From assembly GCA_045596385.1 (NCBI GenBank), contig JAZOCC010000027.1, forward strand, positions 1 through 64,000: a stretch of 64,000 nt of DNA, given 5' to 3'. The notes beneath the pieces are model-generated. The model did not search any database. It saw only the letters and a program-made list of their open reading frames with translations, and was not told the origin of the DNA. Shown piece by piece: positions 60,475 through 64,000 of this stretch; positions within the stretch are counted from its first letter, which is position 1; every line of letters starts with the position of its first letter. Origin of the DNA: SIG307 sp045596385. GTDB lineage: Bacteria; Bacillota; Clostridia; Lachnospirales; Lachnospiraceae. A program made the translations under genes and the position numbers.

Positions 60475-60529
60475 GCGGTTTTTCTTAATTTTACAAATCA
60501 AAAAATTTCCTCATTGTTTCTCCGTCTGA

Positions 60530-60967
60530 CTAACATCGTTTTTTCTCAAGAAAATCATGTGCCTGTTTCAATATGTGTTTGAAACTATCAAACTGTAAAG
60601 TAGTCATTGCTGCTTCATAATCCAGCAGTACAATTCGGGATATCTCTGATTCCTGTGGAACAAATGTCTGATTCTCATAGTTCGCAAGAAAATAAATTGT
60701 CTGCTTTATTGTGTTTGGGCGCCCTTCACGGGCAAGGTTATGCTCATCTTTGACCCGAAAGCCGTCAACTAATGTAACATCAAGACCCGTTTCTTCTTTT
60801 ACCTCTCTCAAGGCTGTTTCCGGTTCGGATTCTCCCATCTCCATATGCCCTTTCGGAAAAACCCAATACCCTCCATGTTCACATACAAGCAGGTATTTTA
60901 TGTCATTGTCTGTTTGACAATATACAACAGCCCCGCAAGATTTTTCATACTGCAATTCTTCTGACAT
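60530..60967 (-). CDS. Nudix hydrolase, Ap4A-pyrophosphatase type
   Basis: A 145-residue Nudix enzyme with box GHMEMGESEPETALREVKEE (continuing TGL), residues about 40-62. It begins YEKSCGAVVYCQTDNDIKYLLV, as in asymmetric diadenosine tetraphosphatases (NUDT2-like), which clear Ap4A formed by aminoacyl-tRNA synthetases. It lies 21 nt after the ABC permease gene, so it is the last gene of that operon, and just before the asnS leader. Confidence 0.9.
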   Translation of the reverse strand: MSEELQYEKSCGAVVYCQTDNDIKYLLVCEHGGYWVFPKGHMEMGESEPETALREVKEETGLDVTLVDGFRVKDEHNLAREGRPNTIKQTIYFLANYENQTFVPQESEISRIVLLDYEAAMTTLQFDSFKHILKQAHDFLEKKRC

Positions 60968-60988
60968 ATTTCTTTCTCCTCTCCTTTT

Positions 60989-61783
60989 TTACGACCCGCA
61001 GGACTTATAATTCCTCACCCCTGCGCACCAGATACCATAACAAATCGCCAAAAACACTACCACACCTACTGGGTACAGTCCCAGTACCCAATTCGTGCTT
61101 CTTCCCAGCAGAAACTGCAGCGGATAGTATTGCACCAGCGTATAGGGAATCACGAAGGTACAAAACCGCAGCACGCCTCTTCCGTACACATCAATGGGGT
61201 ACTTGCCGTGTTCCTTTGCACCATAGGTCAGCGCATTGAGAATGGATGTATCCTCAATAGTAAAGAAACAGAAGCTGGCGCCTAACATATACAGGCCGAT
61301 AAACAAAAGAGTTCCACCCAGTATCATGAGGAGCAACGTAACGGCCGTCAGGAAATTCCAGCTCACCTGACTTTCCGAAATACCAAGGCAAAGGGTAATC
61401 GTTGACGTGATTAATGGACCGGTTCTGCCGATTTCAAACCGTGTACCGATAATCTGCAAAATCGGACTGCAGGGACGAAGTAGCATCCGGTCGAATTCAC
61501 CGCTTTTTACAATTCCCGAAAACACCTTAAATCCGTTGCCGATTAATTCCGACAAGGTAAAGGACATATGAATTACGGAGAAACAAAGCAGTACATCACC
61601 GTAGGTATAGCCTTTGATTTCCGTCAGTCCGTCAAACAAAAAACGGATGGCCAGAAACTCGGTAAAGGCAATCATACACCGGCCGAAGATCATCAACACA
61701 AAAGAAAGCTTATACTCCATAATACTTCTGACACAAACCGCAGCATAGCGGATATACAAGGAAATACTTTTTCTTATACTCAT
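60989..61783 (-). CDS. ABC-2 permease
   Basis: A 264-residue membrane protein with six helices and the family segments LLCFSVIHMSFTLSEL and a conserved EFDRMLLRPCSPILQI loop. It pairs with the preceding permease to make the channel of an ABC exporter. Start at the ATG after GGGAGG; the longer frame lacks a ribosome site. Ends just before the Nudix gene. Confidence 0.88.
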   Translation of the reverse strand: MSIRKSISLYIRYAAVCVRSIMEYKLSFVLMIFGRCMIAFTEFLAIRFLFDGLTEIKGYTYGDVLLCFSVIHMSFTLSELIGNGFKVFSGIVKSGEFDRMLLRPCSPILQIIGTRFEIGRTGPLITSTITLCLGISESQVSWNFLTAVTLLLMILGGTLLFIGLYMLGASFCFFTIEDTSILNALTYGAKEHGKYPIDVYGRGVLRFCTFVIPYTLVQYYPLQFLLGRSTNWVLGLYPVGVVVFLAICYGIWCAGVRNYKSCGS

Positions 61784-61787
61784 CTTG

Positions 61788-62591
61788 TCAACCTCCCTGT
61801 ACCACAATTTTTTTCTCAACCTGCTTCCATGTAAACAGGCCCGCTGCCACCAAAATTACCAGCCAGAGCACCTGTTTTGCCATTACCGTTCCCAACTCGT
61901 CTACCGGTAAATCACCGCTGTATACACGGAACGGAACATTCTGCATATAAGGAAACGGAAGCCACTCCACCACCTTACGGAAGCGCTCCGGAAAGAACGG
62001 AAGAGGAATCACATTTCCCATGAAAAAGTCTGCAGAACCAAGTAATACCATACGCCAGCCCTGGGGAGAAATGGTGAAGAAGCAAAGCATATTCACAAAC
62101 ATACAAAGAGCCACCGCAACCCCTACGGCAAGCACCATAGTCACCAAAAACAATGCGAAAGCCTCTACACTGACCGGCAGTCCCATCCGCAAGGTCCCCG
62201 GAAGCAAAAAGGCACAAATGAGTACCGGTACACACCGAAGCATGGCCTCTGCCATACGGCCTCCCACAATACGGGAAAACCACATGGAATACACGGAAAC
62301 CGGGCGACACAGTTCATAAGAAACTCCGCCGTTTTGTATCAAAGCGAAAATATCCTTATCTCCGGTCCAGGTCAAAAACAACGCCAGAAAGGCTTCCTTC
62401 AGCCATATGTAAGTTACAATAGAGGAATATTCCATGGGAAGTCCCGTTCCCATGGCTTCTGCGATTGCCTTGTAAGCCAGACACTCCATAATGCCCCAAA
62501 TCAGCTGTGTGGTCAGGGCTGTCACCGATGCCATCCGGTACTGAAGCCCCGATGCAAAGCGAACCTTGAAAAACATCAAATATTTTTTCAT
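61788..62591 (-). CDS. ABC-2 permease
   Basis: A 267-residue membrane protein with six helices, the second permease of the exporter. It has the matching GGVSYELCRPVSVYSMWFSR loop after helix 2. It begins 9 nt after the ATPase gene and ends 4 nt before the next permease, so it is the middle gene. Confidence 0.88.
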   Translation of the reverse strand: MKKYLMFFKVRFASGLQYRMASVTALTTQLIWGIMECLAYKAIAEAMGTGLPMEYSSIVTYIWLKEAFLALFLTWTGDKDIFALIQNGGVSYELCRPVSVYSMWFSRIVGGRMAEAMLRCVPVLICAFLLPGTLRMGLPVSVEAFALFLVTMVLAVGVAVALCMFVNMLCFFTISPQGWRMVLLGSADFFMGNVIPLPFFPERFRKVVEWLPFPYMQNVPFRVYSGDLPVDELGTVMAKQVLWLVILVAAGLFTWKQVEKKIVVQGG

Positions 62592-62600
62592 AGCACCCTC

Positions 62601-63407
62601 CTACATAATATCTAATTTCTTGTAGAGGGCTGCCATGACGTGGTCGAGATTCAGTTCCGACTGTCCGCCTGCCGCCGTTCGCAAATCCTGCAAGCTTCCG
62701 TCCAGTAATATCTGTCCTTTGCCGATTAAAATCACCCGTTCCGCAATGGCTTCGATATCCTGCATATCGTGGGTAGTCAGAATCACCGTCGTCTTATGCT
62801 CCCGGTTCATTTTCCTTATAAAGTCCCGTACTGCCAGCTTTGATACCGCGTCAAGACCGATGGTCGGCTCGTCCAGGAACAAAATCTTCGGCTCATGAAG
62901 AAGTGACGCCGCCACCTCACAGCGCATCCGTTGCCCAAGGGACAACTGCCTTGTAGGAGTTTTCAGAATTTCGGATAATTGCAAAAGTTCTGTCAATTCC
63001 TCCAGTTTTCGATTGTAATTTTCTTTGGAAACAGAATAGATTTCCTTTAGAAGTTCAAAGGAATCTATGACCGGAATATCCCACCATAGCTGGGAACGTT
63101 GTCCGAACACTACACCAATTTGTTTCACATGTTCGGTCCGGTTCTTCCATGGAATCCGCCCGTCAACGCAACAGGTTCCGGAATCCGGGGTTAATATTCC
63201 GCTTAGAATTTTGATCGTGCTGCTCTTTCCGGCGCCGTTGGGTCCGATGTATCCGACCATTTCGCCCTCGCCGATGGTAAAGCTCACATCCTGTAGCGCC
63301 TGAATGACCTCATGCTCTCTGCGAAAGAAAGATTTGCAGACTTCTCCTATGCCTGCCTTTCGTTTTGCAACTTTGTACGACTTGCATACATGTTCCATCG
63401 TAATCAT
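62601..63407 (-). CDS. ABC transporter ATPase
   Basis: A 268-residue ATPase: Walker A GPNGAGKSST near 58-66, Q-loop GQRSQLWWD, signature LSLGQRMRCEV, Walker B ILFLDEPTIGLD, H-loop THD. The KSFFRREHEVIQALQDVSFTIGEGE start (in part) and the C-terminus fit the ABC-2 exporter group. It drives the two permeases downstream. Start at the ATG after GGAGG. Substrate unknown; drug or lipid export is typical. Confidence 0.92.
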   Translation of the reverse strand: MITMEHVCKSYKVAKRKAGIGEVCKSFFRREHEVIQALQDVSFTIGEGEMVGYIGPNGAGKSSTIKILSGILTPDSGTCCVDGRIPWKNRTEHVKQIGVVFGQRSQLWWDIPVIDSFELLKEIYSVSKENYNRKLEELTELLQLSEILKTPTRQLSLGQRMRCEVAASLLHEPKILFLDEPTIGLDAVSKLAVRDFIRKMNREHKTTVILTTHDMQDIEAIAERVILIGKGQILLDGSLQDLRTAAGGQSELNLDHVMAALYKKLDIM

Positions 63408-63517
63408 TGTTACTTCCTCCTGGTAGTTATACTTTGCGATGTCTATTGACATCATATCTTGCCAAGTCGGTCTGGTTATACCGGATTTTGCCGGTATATT
63501 ACCGATGGTATTTATCG

Positions 63518-63570
63518 TAGAAAAAGACAGTATTTTAAAGGAAAACTCTTCCGCAATACTGTCTTTCTAT
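63518..63570 (-). terminator. Terminator-like hairpin in the leader of the ABC operon
   Basis: Minus-strand stem AAAGACAGTATT / AATACTGTCTTT (63566-63555 with 63534-63523), 20-nt loop, then TTTCTAC. It lies between the promoter and the ATPase gene, about 50 nt after the predicted start. Confidence 0.65.
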
Positions 63571-63620
63571 ACTCTTATTCCATCTCGTATAAAATACGTT
63601 TCTTATGAAGTTGGAGTTTC

Positions 63621-63649
63621 ATCATAGCATACCTTCCGAAGAAAGTCAA
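63621..63649 (-). promoter_or_regulatory. Promoter of the ABC-2 exporter operon
   Basis: TTGACT (63649-63644), 17-nt spacer, TATGAT (63626-63621) on the minus strand. The leader to the ATG is about 200 nt long and contains a CGTAT-TTT-ATACG hairpin, a terminator-like hairpin and ACCGGCAAAATCCGGT. The rest of 63408-63749 shows no gene. Confidence 0.75.
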
Positions 63650-63749
63650 TCGATATTTTCTGAAATTCCGAACTTTTTCTATTACATCTCCAATTTCACT
63701 CATTGTATCACAACACACCCTCACTACCGGTGTACTATTCTTCCTACGC

Positions 63750-64000
63750 TTAGAATTCCTTCTTTCTCATTACCTTGTTCGAAATCAGGTAGGAGCAGAA
63801 CAATACCAACAACGTCAGTACAAGTAAGCTACCAATCAGAATACCGTTTAACACTACTTCCGATTCAATTCCACCCAAAACCTTTGTCAAGCCTCCTACC
63901 AAATCAATATGCAGCAATTCTGTCAAAAGCTTATAGCCTGCAATACCCACAAATGCAACACCAATCATGGCACCGGTTACAATCATACGACCTTTTTCCG
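63750..64000 (-). CDS. Membrane protein C-terminal fragment, probably FtsX-type ABC permease
   Basis: The frame runs in from beyond the right edge (EKGRMIVTGAMIGVAFVGIAGYK, in part) to a stop at 63750. It shows two helices (IVTGAMIGVAFVGIAGYKLL and IGSLLVLTLLVLFCSYLI) and ends SNKVMRKKEF. This two-helix, basic-tail ending is common in FtsX/BceB-type permeases. Only about 83 residues are visible, so the identification is tentative. Confidence 0.6.
   Translation of the reverse strand, partial: EKGRMIVTGAMIGVAFVGIAGYKLLTELLHIDLVGGLTKVLGGIESEVVLNGILIGSLLVLTLLVLFCSYLISNKVMRKKEF

Overview
The window reads as chromosomal DNA of a low-to-moderate GC, endospore-forming Firmicute, most like a Lachnospiraceae member. 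The reasons are the sporulation genes (spoIIAA-spoIIAB-sigF, spoVAA/AB/AC and a separate spoVAD-spoVAE), strong GGAGG ribosome binding sites, TTGACA/TATAAT promoters with 17-nt spacing, a T-box leader on valS, ECF-type vitamin transport, gut-type carbohydrate enzymes (GH43, carboxylesterase, GH140-like) and Pro/Thr-rich linkers in surface proteins. Most genes lie on the minus strand. No rRNA, tRNA, CRISPR array, prophage or intact insertion sequence was seen.

Layout. 1-1.6 kb: 3' part of a secreted Pro/Thr-linker protein under a class I c-di-GMP riboswitch. 1.5-7.6 kb: two tandem MutS-like ATPases and a nuclease-helicase fusion. 7.8-9.9 kb: flotillin and NfeD. 10.2-15.9 kb: XRE regulator, fused MacB/FtsX-type ABC transporter, and a self-regulated ECF sigma operon. 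16.0-17.5 kb: an HTH-DUF3990 (ADP-ribosyltransferase-like) toxin-antitoxin-like pair with twin operators. 17.6-24.4 kb: asd, dusB, coaX, a LiaF-like gene, argF and a lipoprotein PPIase. 24.6-31.8 kb: spoVAD/AE, a vitamin B6 block (kinase, ECF S component, truncated PdxR-like regulator), MATE and CPBP membrane proteins. 32.0-35.3 kb: GH43 plus esterase, separated by a ~290-bp palindrome. 35.5-40.8 kb: an NAD salvage operon (pncA-prs-nadV-nadE-nrtR) and a membrane gene sharing its operator motif. 41.0-46.1 kb: sporulation operon and a TPR gene. 46.3-51.7 kb: valS with T-box and a c-di-GMP phosphodiesterase. 51.7-58.6 kb: GH140-like enzyme, transglutaminase lipoprotein, Crp/Fnr-serine hydrolase operon, ferredoxin, and an ECF sigma factor with a long C-terminal extension. 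58.7-64 kb: asnS with an asparagine-coding leader peptide, a Nudix hydrolase, an ABC-2 exporter, and a partial membrane protein at the right edge.

Genes that work together. The c-di-GMP riboswitch and the EAL enzyme are two ends of one signalling circuit. The NAD genes form a complete nicotinamide salvage and regulation unit. Sporulation genes are split over two loci.

The most unusual element is the asnS leader. It encodes MKTYVIVAMNNNNNI followed at once by mutually exclusive antiterminator and terminator hairpins. This is classical ribosome-mediated attenuation, where a Firmicute would more often use a T-box. Other strong leads are the twin-operator HTH-DUF3990 pair, the TGATANTATCA motif linking an unknown membrane protein to NAD control, and a ~130-bp structured intergenic repeat present twice with compensatory base changes.
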